Assembly (NCBI GenBank): GCA_963750935.1
Contig: CAVVSR010000009.1
Location: forward strand, 926,019-990,018
Direction of reading: 5' to 3'
DNA: 64,000 nucleotides
Source: JACCXG01 sp963750935
GTDB taxonomy: Bacteria; Acidobacteriota; Vicinamibacteria; Vicinamibacterales; 2-12-FULL-66-21
The notes under the pieces were generated by a model that was not told the DNA's origin, did no database searches, and worked only from the letters and a program-made list of their open reading frames with translations. Shown here piece by piece: positions 56,413 through 64,000 of this stretch. A program made the translations under genes and the position numbers. Numbering within the stretch: position 1 is the stretch's first letter; each line of letters opens with the position of its first letter.

Positions 56413-59061
56413 TCACTTCTTCAGCGTCGCGAGCCAGATCTCGCCTTCGGTTCCGGTCTCCGTGTAGGTGATCGACCGGCCGTCCGCCGAGACGCCGAGA
56501 CTCCGGCCGGTGACGTACCCGCCGACCGGCACGAGCAGCTTGCGAGCCTGTGCCGCCGGATTCACCACCCAGATCCCACGACTGGTGCGCATGAGGATCC
56601 GCTCGCTGTCGGGCAGCCAGACCGGGCTTGTCCAGCCTGTCGCATCGACGGGCACGGCGGTGAACCGTCGTCCGGCGATGTCATATATCGCCAGGCCCGC
56701 GGTGGTGCCGTCCCCGCGCGTCGCCAGGCCGACCAGTCGACGGCTGTCAGGCGACCAGGACATCGGCCAGAACGCCGTGCGCGCATCGATCTGCGGCAAG
56801 CTCTCGTCATCCGGCTTGATCAGTCCCTCCGAGACGTCGACGATCTGCCACCATGCGCTCGACACGGTCCACGTCGACAGCTGCTTGCCATTGGGGGAAA
56901 ACGCCGGGAAGTTCATCTGCCTCTTGCTGTCGGTCAGCTGCCGCAGGCCGCTTCCGTCCGGACGGATCATCCAGATCTCGTACCTGCCGGTCCGGTCCGA
57001 GTAGAACGCGAGCGTCCGTCCGTCGGGCGACCACACGGGACTGCGATCGCGGAACGCGTCGTCGGTCAGGCGGCGGTACTCGCTGCCGTCCACGCGCGCG
57101 ACGAGGAGGTCCTCCTGCTCGCCCGACTCCATGAACACCACCCACTCCCCATCGGGTGACACGGCGTGATCGCGGATCGAGCGTGTGCCCCGCAGCATCG
57201 GCGTCGGCGATCCGACGAGCGCCTCCCGAACCGGATCGAACTGCACCCGCTGGAGCGTGGATCGCCAGTTGAGGCTGGCGAAGGCCATGCGGGATCCGTC
57301 GCGGGAGAACGAAGCGTACCCGCTCCAGTTCGACGGCGTCGTCACCGGCTCCGGTTCGCCGAGCGGGCGGCCGGACGCCTCCTCGATCGCCACGCGCCAC
57401 AGGTTCATCGGGCCGCCGCGGCGGCTCGAGAAATACAAGGAGGCACCATCAGCCGACCACGTGGGGCTCCAGTCCACCGCGACGTCGTCGGTCACGAGAT
57501 GGACGGGCTGGTCGCGTTCGGATCCGTCGGCGGCCACGCTGAAGATGTCGCGCTGGCCACCCGCCGCCCGCAGACCCCAGAACGCGATCCGCGTCCCAAG
57601 TGGCGACCAGTTGGGCTGCATCGCGTCGACGTCCTGCAGCAGCTGACGCTTGTCCCCTGTCGAGGTGTTCACGGCCCACAGCCCGGCGGCAATCGATCCG
57701 CGATCGGTCGGTGAGATGAACCGCCCCATGGCCAGCGCGATCTCTCTGCCGTCCGGAGACCAGCTCGGATTGAATCCGAAATCAGTCAAGCGCTTCACGG
57801 ACTCCCCGGTCGCGGTCATCAGGAAGATCCCGCCGCCATCGCGCTCGGATCGAAAGGCGATGTGTTCGCCGTCCGGTGAGAAGGCCGGCTGATAGTCTTC
57901 GCTCGGTGAGTTGGGCGTCAGCAGGATGGGCGACCGCGATCCGACGCGCAGCAGGTAGATGTCCGACGACCCATCGGCGAGCTGCGTGTAGACGACACTC
58001 TTGCCGTCTGGCGAAAGTGACGGCTCAGTCTCCACGCCGGGAGAGTCGGAGACCTGCTGAAATGACACCGGCTGGGCGGAGGTTGCCGGCGGCGCGCTCG
58101 ACCACAGCCAGTGCCCGGCGGCCACACCGATGATCAGGGAGCCGGCGGCGACGGCAGCGGGCCACCAGCGCGCGCTCGATCCGGGCGCCGCGACGACGGC
58201 GGCCGGGCCGCTCGGCATCGAGCCGCCGGACAATGCCTGCAGCGCGAACGCCAGGTCGCGAGCCGATTGGAACCGCTCGTCCGGCTGTTTCTCGAGGCAG
58301 TGACGAACGACCTGGTCGAGCGCCGGCGGCACGCGGCCACTCACGCTCGTCAGCTCCGGTGGATCCTCGCGCAGGATCGACGTCATCGTCTCGGCGGCGG
58401 TCGGACGGTCGAACGCGCGACCCCCCGTGATCATCTCGAAGAGCACGCAGCCGAGGGAGAACAGGTCGGAGCGTTGATCCGCGAGCTGGCCGCGCACCTG
58501 CTCCGGCGACATGTAGCCGATCGTCCCGAGCACGGTGCCGGGGGTCGTCTTGAGCACTGTCTGGGAGTCTTCCGCGGCGTCCGCGACCTGTCGCGCCAGG
58601 CCGAAGTCGAGAATCTTGACGTGCCCGCCCGCTGCGAGGAACACGTTCTCAGGCTTGATGTCTCGATGGACGATGCCCTTGTCGTGCGCCGCCGCAAGAC
58701 CGATGGCGATGTCGCGCGCGATGGCGATCGCCTTCTTGAACGGCAACGCACCATGGCGCAGCCGTTCGCGCAGCGTCTCTCCGTCGAGCAGCTCGGTCGC
58801 GACGTACGCCACGGCGCCGTCCACGCCGAAGTCGTGAATGGCGAGGATGTTGGGGTGTGACAGCGCCGCGACGGCTTTCGCTTCGCGCTCGAATCGCACG
58901 CGAGCATCGGGGTCGGCGGCCAAATGCACCGGCAACACCTTGACGGCGACGTCGCGATCGAGCCTGGTGTCGCGAGCGCGATAGACCTCGCCCATGCCGC
59001 CTTCGCCAAGCTTGTCGAGGATGCGATACGGCCCGATGGTTGTCCCGACAGTCACCGGCAT
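56413..59061 (-). CDS. Membrane Ser/Thr protein kinase with PD40 propeller
   Basis: An 882-residue kinase. ATG 59061 shares its A with the stop of the upstream kinase (TGATG), so the two are translationally coupled; GTG 59064 is also possible. GEGGMGEVYRARD, VAVK, IVHRDIKPEN, DFGLAR, IGYMSPEQVRG, QRSDLFSLG. TM about 300-322 (WWPAAVAAGSLIIGVAAGHWLW). The propeller has about ten PD40 blades (LSPDGKSVVY, FSPDGEHIAF, WSPDGREIAL, WSPDGRTLAF). Closest in layout to the kinase at 49870. Confidence 0.95.
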   Translation of the reverse strand: MPVTVGTTIGPYRILDKLGEGGMGEVYRARDTRLDRDVAVKVLPVHLAADPDARVRFEREAKAVAALSHPNILAIHDFGVDGAVAYVATELLDGETLRERLRHGALPFKKAIAIARDIAIGLAAAHDKGIVHRDIKPENVFLAAGGHVKILDFGLARQVADAAEDSQTVLKTTPGTVLGTIGYMSPEQVRGQLADQRSDLFSLGCVLFEMITGGRAFDRPTAAETMTSILREDPPELTSVSGRVPPALDQVVRHCLEKQPDERFQSARDLAFALQALSGGSMPSGPAAVVAAPGSSARWWPAAVAAGSLIIGVAAGHWLWSSAPPATSAQPVSFQQVSDSPGVETEPSLSPDGKSVVYTQLADGSSDIYLLRVGSRSPILLTPNSPSEDYQPAFSPDGEHIAFRSERDGGGIFLMTATGESVKRLTDFGFNPSWSPDGREIALAMGRFISPTDRGSIAAGLWAVNTSTGDKRQLLQDVDAMQPNWSPLGTRIAFWGLRAAGGQRDIFSVAADGSERDQPVHLVTDDVAVDWSPTWSADGASLYFSSRRGGPMNLWRVAIEEASGRPLGEPEPVTTPSNWSGYASFSRDGSRMAFASLNWRSTLQRVQFDPVREALVGSPTPMLRGTRSIRDHAVSPDGEWVVFMESGEQEDLLVARVDGSEYRRLTDDAFRDRSPVWSPDGRTLAFYSDRTGRYEIWMIRPDGSGLRQLTDSKRQMNFPAFSPNGKQLSTWTVSSAWWQIVDVSEGLIKPDDESLPQIDARTAFWPMSWSPDSRRLVGLATRGDGTTAGLAIYDIAGRRFTAVPVDATGWTSPVWLPDSERILMRTSRGIWVVNPAAQARKLLVPVGGYVTGRSLGVSADGRSITYTETGTEGEIWLATLKK

Positions 59062-61736
59062 CACTTCGCGACCGTCCTCTCCAGCTCCGGAAGCCAGTTG
59101 AGGATCAGGTCGAGGCGGGTCGGACGCGACTGCGGTTCGGCACGAATGAACAGGAACTTCTGGCCGTCGGCGGAGACGTCGAAGTCGTGGAAGTATCCGG
59201 GCTCGAAGGCCGACACGTCTATCAGCTTCTTCCGATCGCCGAGCACGAGCGGATCAGTGGACTGGACCTGCACGGTCATCAGATCGTCGCCGGCGCGATA
59301 GAAGAGCTCGCGGCCATCGCGCGACCACACCGGCCCGGTGCCGCCCTCAATCGAGACCGTCACGCGGTCGCCCTTTCCAGAACGTGGCATCGCGTAGACC
59401 TCGTTGCGGCCGGATTCGTCCGATGCGTACGCGATGGATTTGCCGTCGGCTGAAACCGCGGCCGCCGCTTCGTTGTAAGGCGTGACGACGAGCGGGGTCG
59501 CCTTGCCATCAGGTGAAAGCACCCAGAGATCGGATCCGGTGACCGGATGACGCTCGAGAAACACCACCGATCCATCCGGCGCGACGGCCATCGGATGCTG
59601 TGTGAATGGACGCTTCAGGAGCACCGTGAGGTCGCTGCCTCCGCCCGCCCCGACCGTGTAGAGGTCCCAGTCGCCCGTCGTGTTGGAGCTCACCGCAATT
59701 CGTTGATCGCCCGGCAGCCACCCTCCGTGCCAGCTCGCTCCGTCCCTGAGAATTCGCGCCCGGGCGCCGGTGGCGACGTCCAGCGTCCACTGTGCATTTC
59801 TCGAGCTGTACACGACTCGCCGGCCGTCGCGGGACACGGTCCCCTGATCGATTTGATCCGGCTCACCGCGCAGCTGGCTGACCTGGCCCTGGCGATCGAC
59901 CCACACCAGATGCCGGTGGGCCGGAGAACCTGGCGCGTAGATGGCCGTGCCGTTCGCCGACGAGTTGAACCACCAACGCTGTGTGCCAGGTATCCAGTAG
60001 ACGTTCTCGAGCACCCCCGTTTCCGGAGTCACGGGCGTCGTGGATTCTGGCGTCCAGCGCGCGGCTCTCAGGCCGCCGCCGCCGTCACCCAGAAGCATGT
60101 AGCCGCCGTCGACATATATGCCGGTGCCAAGGACGCGAACGTCCAGGTTTGCCGGCGTGCGCTGTTGCGTGGCATCGGTCCAGACGTCGGTCTTGCTTGC
60201 GTGCGCCGACAGCCTTGCCGTAAAAAAGCTCTGTCCCCAGAACGCGAAGAGCAGGTCGTTCGTGCCAGCGAGGTGTTGCGGAAACGCGTGCGCGTAGCCT
60301 CTGGCCTCGCCGTCAGGCTCCGTCATCTGCTCAGCGGCGCCGCCGTCCGCAGGCACTCTCCAGAGGCCCGAGTTGAAGTTGGGCACGAAGACGATCCGCC
60401 CGTCGTCGCCCCACGAGCCGCCCCACGGCGTGGGGGCGGCCGCGATGACGGTCGCCGCGCCCCCGACGGCGGGAGCGCGCCAGAGTTTGCCACCCGCGAA
60501 GAACGCGATGAACCGTCCGTCCGGTGAAAAGAATGGATAAAGCGCGCCGCCGCTCGAGTCCACCGCCCGAGCGATCCCCGCGTCGAGCCTTCTCAGATAG
60601 AGCTTCGACGTCGTCCTCGTCCGTCCTGACGCGTACGCGATGGTCTGGCCATCACGGGAGATTGCGGGCACGGTCGTCACCTGCTCGTCGAGCGGCAGAG
60701 GGACGGAAAGGCGCACGGTCGGCGCGGTACCCCTGGAGACGCTGAACCGGCCCGCGGCGCCCGCGGCAGCCGCCACCGCAACCAGCGCGATCGCGATCGG
60801 CCACAGCCGGCCGAGCGGCGATGCTGCGGTCGGAGCGACGGCGGAGATCGGCGCGTCCGGGCTCTCGAGGATCAGCCGCGCCTCGCCGATGTCGCGCAGA
60901 CGCCGCCTGGCATCCTTGACGAGGCAGCGCTCGAGCAGGCGACGCACGGCAGGTGGCATCGCGGCTGGGAGCGCCGACAGATCCGGGTCCCGCGTGAGCA
61001 CGGCGGCGAGGATGTCGGACATCTCTTCGCCGTCGAACGCGCGGCGTCCGGTCAGCATCTCGTAGAGCACGATGCCAAAGGCCCAGATGTCGGCGCGTCG
61101 ATCGACCACTTTGCCGCGCGCCTGCTCCGGCGCCATGTAGGCTGCCGTGCCGATGATCATGCCCATCCGGGTGCCTGGCCCGCCGTAGCCTGTGGCGAAG
61201 GCGGCCACGGTGAGCGTGGGGGAGTTCATGGCATCGACGCCCGGCGTGGCCGACGGGTCCCCGGCTTTCGCGAGGCCGAAATCGAGGACCTTCACGGTGC
61301 CATCGGGCCGCACCTTGATGTTGGCGGGCTTCAAATCGCGATGGACGATGCCCTGTTCGTGTGCGGCCTCGAGGGCGTCGGCGATTTGCCGCGCGATCGG
61401 CAGCGCCTCGGCGAGCGGCAGCGGTCCGCGGGCAATCATCGCCGACAGATCCTCGCCGGCGACGAGCTCCATCACGAGCGCCCCGCCGCCGGCGAACTCC
61501 TCGATGCCGTGGATCGCGGCAATGTTGGGATGATTCAGCGCCGCGAGCGTCTGTGCTTCGCGGGTGAACCGCGCCAGGCGATCGACGTCGCCGGCGAACG
61601 GCTCAGGCAGGACTTTGATCGCGACATCGCGATTGAGCCTGGTGTCGCGCGCGCGATACACCTCACCCATGCCTCCGGCGCCGATCGCGACGGAGATCTG
61701 GTACTGGCCCAAGCGCAGTCCAGGCGTCAATGACAA
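59061..61736 (-). CDS. Membrane Ser/Thr protein kinase with PD40 propeller
   Basis: An 891-residue kinase with TTG start 61736 (SLTPGLRLGQYQIS). GAGGMGEVYRARD, VAIKVL, IVHRDLKPAN, DFGLAK, AAYMAPEQARG, RRADIWAFG. TM about 312-332 (LWPIAIALVAVAAAAGAAG). PD40 propeller with ISRDGQTIAYASG, FSPDGRFIAFFAG and SADGKSIAYASDES blades. It is the first gene of a two-kinase operon and divergent from a DUF1080 gene, sharing a bidirectional promoter. Confidence 0.95.
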   Translation of the reverse strand: MSLTPGLRLGQYQISVAIGAGGMGEVYRARDTRLNRDVAIKVLPEPFAGDVDRLARFTREAQTLAALNHPNIAAIHGIEEFAGGGALVMELVAGEDLSAMIARGPLPLAEALPIARQIADALEAAHEQGIVHRDLKPANIKVRPDGTVKVLDFGLAKAGDPSATPGVDAMNSPTLTVAAFATGYGGPGTRMGMIIGTAAYMAPEQARGKVVDRRADIWAFGIVLYEMLTGRRAFDGEEMSDILAAVLTRDPDLSALPAAMPPAVRRLLERCLVKDARRRLRDIGEARLILESPDAPISAVAPTAASPLGRLWPIAIALVAVAAAAGAAGRFSVSRGTAPTVRLSVPLPLDEQVTTVPAISRDGQTIAYASGRTRTTSKLYLRRLDAGIARAVDSSGGALYPFFSPDGRFIAFFAGGKLWRAPAVGGAATVIAAAPTPWGGSWGDDGRIVFVPNFNSGLWRVPADGGAAEQMTEPDGEARGYAHAFPQHLAGTNDLLFAFWGQSFFTARLSAHASKTDVWTDATQQRTPANLDVRVLGTGIYVDGGYMLLGDGGGGLRAARWTPESTTPVTPETGVLENVYWIPGTQRWWFNSSANGTAIYAPGSPAHRHLVWVDRQGQVSQLRGEPDQIDQGTVSRDGRRVVYSSRNAQWTLDVATGARARILRDGASWHGGWLPGDQRIAVSSNTTGDWDLYTVGAGGGSDLTVLLKRPFTQHPMAVAPDGSVVFLERHPVTGSDLWVLSPDGKATPLVVTPYNEAAAAVSADGKSIAYASDESGRNEVYAMPRSGKGDRVTVSIEGGTGPVWSRDGRELFYRAGDDLMTVQVQSTDPLVLGDRKKLIDVSAFEPGYFHDFDVSADGQKFLFIRAEPQSRPTRLDLILNWLPELERTVAK

Positions 61737-61749
61737 AGGGGAGAAGGTT

Positions 61750-61756
61750 TAGTATA
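61750..61756. promoter_or_regulatory. Overlapping divergent -10 elements
   Basis: TAGTAT (61750-61755, plus strand) ends 7 nt before ATG 61763, and TATACT (61751-61756, minus strand) is 14 nt before TTG 61736. The two -10 boxes overlap, so polymerase could start in only one direction at a time. Confidence 0.45.
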
Positions 61757-61762
61757 GCCGCG

Positions 61763-62413
61763 ATGACACGACACCGGAGCTGGTTTGGCATCGTCGCGGT
61801 CACCGCGGCGATCGGGACGATGGCCATGGGGCAGGATGGGTTCACGCCGCTCTTCAACGGCAGGAGCCTGGACGGTTGGCAGACGATCCCCCTGGGGAAG
61901 TCTCCCGGGCGATGGTTCGTCCGGGAGGGCGTGCTGTCGTTCGAAGGCGGCGACAGCTGGATCGCCACCAAGGAGAAATTCTCCGATTTCGTGCTCCAGC
62001 TCGAATACCGCGCCGGCGGCGACGACAGCGACAGTGGGATCTTCTTGCGATCCACGTCCGAGGGCTACCCGTCGTTCACTGGCATGGAGCTCGAGATCCG
62101 GGGCCGCGACGCCAGCCCCGAGCCCGGTGTTCGGAGCACGGGGGCTCTCTATGGCGCGGTTGCCCCGCTGAAAGTCGCGAGCAAGCCGCCTGGTGAATGG
62201 AACAGCGTCGAGGTGTCGGTCATCGGCCGGAAGCTCCAGGCAACCTGGAACGGCGAGCGCATCCACGACATCGACCTCGACGATCGCCGCTATGACAAGG
62301 CGCTCCGCGGTCCGCTCAACGATCGCGCCAGGTCTGGGCACGTCGGCATGCAGGCGCACCTGACCGGTCAGCCTGTCGAGTTCCGCAACGTCAGGATCAA
62401 GAAGCTGAAGTAA
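61763..62413 (+). CDS. Secreted DUF1080 (3-keto-disaccharide hydrolase domain) protein
   Basis: A 216-residue protein with a signal peptide (SWFGIVAVTAAIGTMAMG). ATG 61763 is preferred; the frame extends 11 codons further into the promoter. DUF1080 domain: FTPLFNGRSLDGW, EGVLSFEGGDSWI, FVLQLEYRAGGDDSDSGIFL, ELEIRGRDA and VEFRNVRIKKLK. It retains the Asp-Ser-Gly turn of its paralog at 55741, to which it is clearly but not closely related. Expression may be opposed to that of the kinase pair through the overlapping promoters. Confidence 0.92.
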   Translation: MTRHRSWFGIVAVTAAIGTMAMGQDGFTPLFNGRSLDGWQTIPLGKSPGRWFVREGVLSFEGGDSWIATKEKFSDFVLQLEYRAGGDDSDSGIFLRSTSEGYPSFTGMELEIRGRDASPEPGVRSTGALYGAVAPLKVASKPPGEWNSVEVSVIGRKLQATWNGERIHDIDLDDRRYDKALRGPLNDRARSGHVGMQAHLTGQPVEFRNVRIKKLK

Positions 62414-62561
62414 ATGCTCTGGTCCACGTCAGGTGTCTCAGCCTGGCACACGACCGTCGCTTGTTGTCTTACAGGACTGAAACGAACCCGGCAATTTCGA
62501 GGAACCGCGCCCAATAACACGCGTCGGCGTCAGGCCCGCCGCTTGCTGGTGGATCGGCAAG

Positions 62562-63836
62562 ATGTCAGCGATGATCGACGTGTCCCCACCCACGCGCATC
62601 CTGGCCATCGAGCCGGACCCGCAACGCGGCGCCGTGCTGGACCGCGTCCTCGACAAACGGGTTTGCGCCGATGTGGTGATCGTGCAAGACATCGACGCGG
62701 CACTGACGTCGATCGCGGAACAGGTCCCGGACTTGATCCTGACGTCGACGTTTCTGCCGCCGGCCGCTCTCGCGCGGCTGATCGATGAACTGCGCCAGCT
62801 CCCCGATGCGGCGCATACCCAGATCATCACCACGCCGTATTCTCTCGACGCACCGCATGGCGAGCCGCCACGTGACGAGTCGGACCGGGTCCTGCGCTTC
62901 CCCCGCCAGCGAATGGAGGCGGGCCGCTTCCATGTCGATCCAGCCCTCGTGACCACCGAGGTCGCACAGTATCTCGAACAGGCACGGTTGCTGCGCGCGG
63001 CGGCCCGGAACAGGCAGCAACCGGGTGCGGGTCCCATCACCGATCTGGTGCTTGCCGCCCGCTCGCCCGGCTCCTTGGAGTTTTCCACCGGAGCAGCGGC
63101 GCTGAAGATGCCGACCGCACAGGACCTTCGTGCCCTGAATGCCCTGCGGCCGACCGACCGGCGACGGGCCGCACGTCGCCGAGCCGCGGATCTGGTGGGC
63201 CAATTGGGAATCAGGCTCAGCCCCGATGTCGACGCCACCATCGTGGACATCTCATCCTCGGGTGTGCGCCTCGAGACGAGCACCAGGCTCCAGCCGGGGA
63301 CCTTGGTTGATCTCGAAGTGATCGGCATGGAAGGCAGCGTTGTGGTCGGTGCCCGCCTGATCAGGACCGAGACGGTCGGCGCCAATGGCCCCGATGTGAA
63401 GTACCGGGCGGCCGCGAAATTCCTGCGCGAGATCGATCTGTCCGCACCGAACGCCAACCCGACACTGGTGGCTGCGGCCGCCGCCGCGGCTTACACGCCA
63501 AGAATCCTCGCCGAGCTGCTCGGCCGCGTTCTGGTGGATGCCGCCTGGCTGTCGAACGGCCGGAAGTTGTGGTCGATCTTCGAGCGCGAAGTGTGCGGGC
63601 TCGTCAGAGCCCGGGAGGTTCGCATCCGCGCGCTGCCGGTGCCGGCCACCGGCGGGTGCGAGTCGATGTACTTCAGGATTCCGAGTGCCGCCGGGTCCGA
63701 GCACGGCCTGCACGTCGTCTTCGAGCGAGGCTGCCGGCCGACCGCGCTCGAGTGTCGGCTGTTGACGGCCGCCGCCAGCCTGGCATCCGTGGTGCTCGAT
63801 CTGGCCCCGGCGGGTGAGACCCCGTCGGTCGACTGA
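62562..63836 (+). CDS. Pseudo-receiver and PilZ domain protein
   Basis: A 424-residue cytoplasmic protein. Residues 10-130 follow the receiver fold (RILAIEPDPQRGAVLDRVLD, IDAALTSIAEQVPDLILTST), but the residues in the phosphoacceptor position are Ser/Thr (LTSTFLPP), so it should not be phosphorylated conventionally. Residues about 195-270 are a PilZ domain with DRRRAARRRA and the DISSSG motif (RxxxR and DxSxxG), which bind c-di-GMP. The C-terminal 130 residues are unidentified, with an Ala-rich hinge near residue 305. Likely a c-di-GMP-responsive output protein. Start ATG 62562; ribosome-binding site weak. Confidence 0.82.
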   Translation: MSAMIDVSPPTRILAIEPDPQRGAVLDRVLDKRVCADVVIVQDIDAALTSIAEQVPDLILTSTFLPPAALARLIDELRQLPDAAHTQIITTPYSLDAPHGEPPRDESDRVLRFPRQRMEAGRFHVDPALVTTEVAQYLEQARLLRAAARNRQQPGAGPITDLVLAARSPGSLEFSTGAAALKMPTAQDLRALNALRPTDRRRAARRRAADLVGQLGIRLSPDVDATIVDISSSGVRLETSTRLQPGTLVDLEVIGMEGSVVVGARLIRTETVGANGPDVKYRAAAKFLREIDLSAPNANPTLVAAAAAAAYTPRILAELLGRVLVDAAWLSNGRKLWSIFEREVCGLVRAREVRIRALPVPATGGCESMYFRIPSAAGSEHGLHVVFERGCRPTALECRLLTAAASLASVVLDLAPAGETPSVD

Positions 63837-63843
63837 GCACGCC

Positions 63844-64000
63844 TTACTGCCGATCGTAGACGGCCTTCGACTCCTTGGAGTTGAACGTCAGGCTCTCGAT
63901 CTTCTCGGTCATCACCAGGCGCCCATCGGCGTCGATCGCCCAGGACTTCGACAGCTTGCGCTCGGTGCTCGAGAACTCCTGGCGCAGCGTGCCCTTGTCC
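63844..64000 (-). CDS. C-terminal end of an unknown gene
   Basis: Reading on the minus strand from the window edge, about 51 codons run to TAA (63844-63846): LRQEFSSTERKLSKSW, then AIDADGRLVMTEKIESLTF and SKAVYDRQ. Alternation of charged and hydrophobic residues suggests beta strands. It is convergent with the PilZ gene, 7 bp apart. Family not recognised; the rest lies outside. Confidence 0.65.
   Translation of the reverse strand, partial: DKGTLRQEFSSTERKLSKSWAIDADGRLVMTEKIESLTFNSKESKAVYDRQ

Overview
High-GC bacterial DNA that most resembles Acidobacteriota, probably class Vicinamibacteria. This is an inference from gene content: very many Hanks-type Ser/Thr kinases fused to PD40/TolB-type propellers or TPR repeats, a membrane winged-helix regulator with the same propeller, type I sulfatases, two DUF1080 proteins, TonB-receptor fragments and a tail fragment of an ADOP-type permease. 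I saw no tRNA, rRNA, CRISPR array, intact insertion sequence or prophage.

Layout. 1-4 kb: end of an acyl-CoA ligase followed 3 bp later by a frameshifted kinase. 4-7.5 kb: a secreted protein, then an envelope/stress group (BON lipoprotein, holin-like membrane protein, DUF892 ferritin-like protein). 7.5-13.6 kb: kinase, CPBP protease, a decayed Ig/cupredoxin lipoprotein, and a coupled pair of secreted proteins (HExxH protein and PD40 protein). 13.9-20.5 kb: propeller regulator, permease remnant, kinase, sulfatase, regulator remnant. 21-33 kb: four TPR-type kinases with a small cupredoxin-like protein and a MATE exporter. 33.1-41.5 kb: two related coiled-coil repeat genes bracket two kinase paralogs, a methyltransferase and remnants of a MATE gene and a methyltransferase gene. 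41.6-49.8 kb: a 48-residue membrane protein, an ABC-2 exporter, a glycosidase, a second sulfatase, a TonB-receptor remnant, a Uma2 protein, a cupin and a carbamoylase-type hydrolase. 49.9-64 kb: four more kinases, two DUF1080 proteins each divergent from a kinase, a PilZ/pseudo-receiver protein and the end of an unknown gene.

Thirteen kinase genes fill a little over half of the window (about 34 kb). Nine are kinase-TM-propeller and four are kinase-TM-TPR; three of the TPR kinases also carry a TolB-like segment. The winged-helix regulator carries the same kind of propeller, so one family of sensor domain appears coupled both to phosphorylation and to DNA binding. The non-kinase genes suggest polymer and sulfate-ester degradation and export.

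Two things stand out. First, seven otherwise well-preserved genes carry ten single-base indels in total, which is either a consensus-quality problem or active decay. Second, the kinase genes sit among gene tails (ADOP, MATE, methyltransferase, TonB receptor, winged-helix regulator), the signature of repeated duplication and deletion. The least conventional objects are the two coiled-coil paralogs, which share a hairpin-bearing leader and have each expanded a different repeat (11 or 15 residues).
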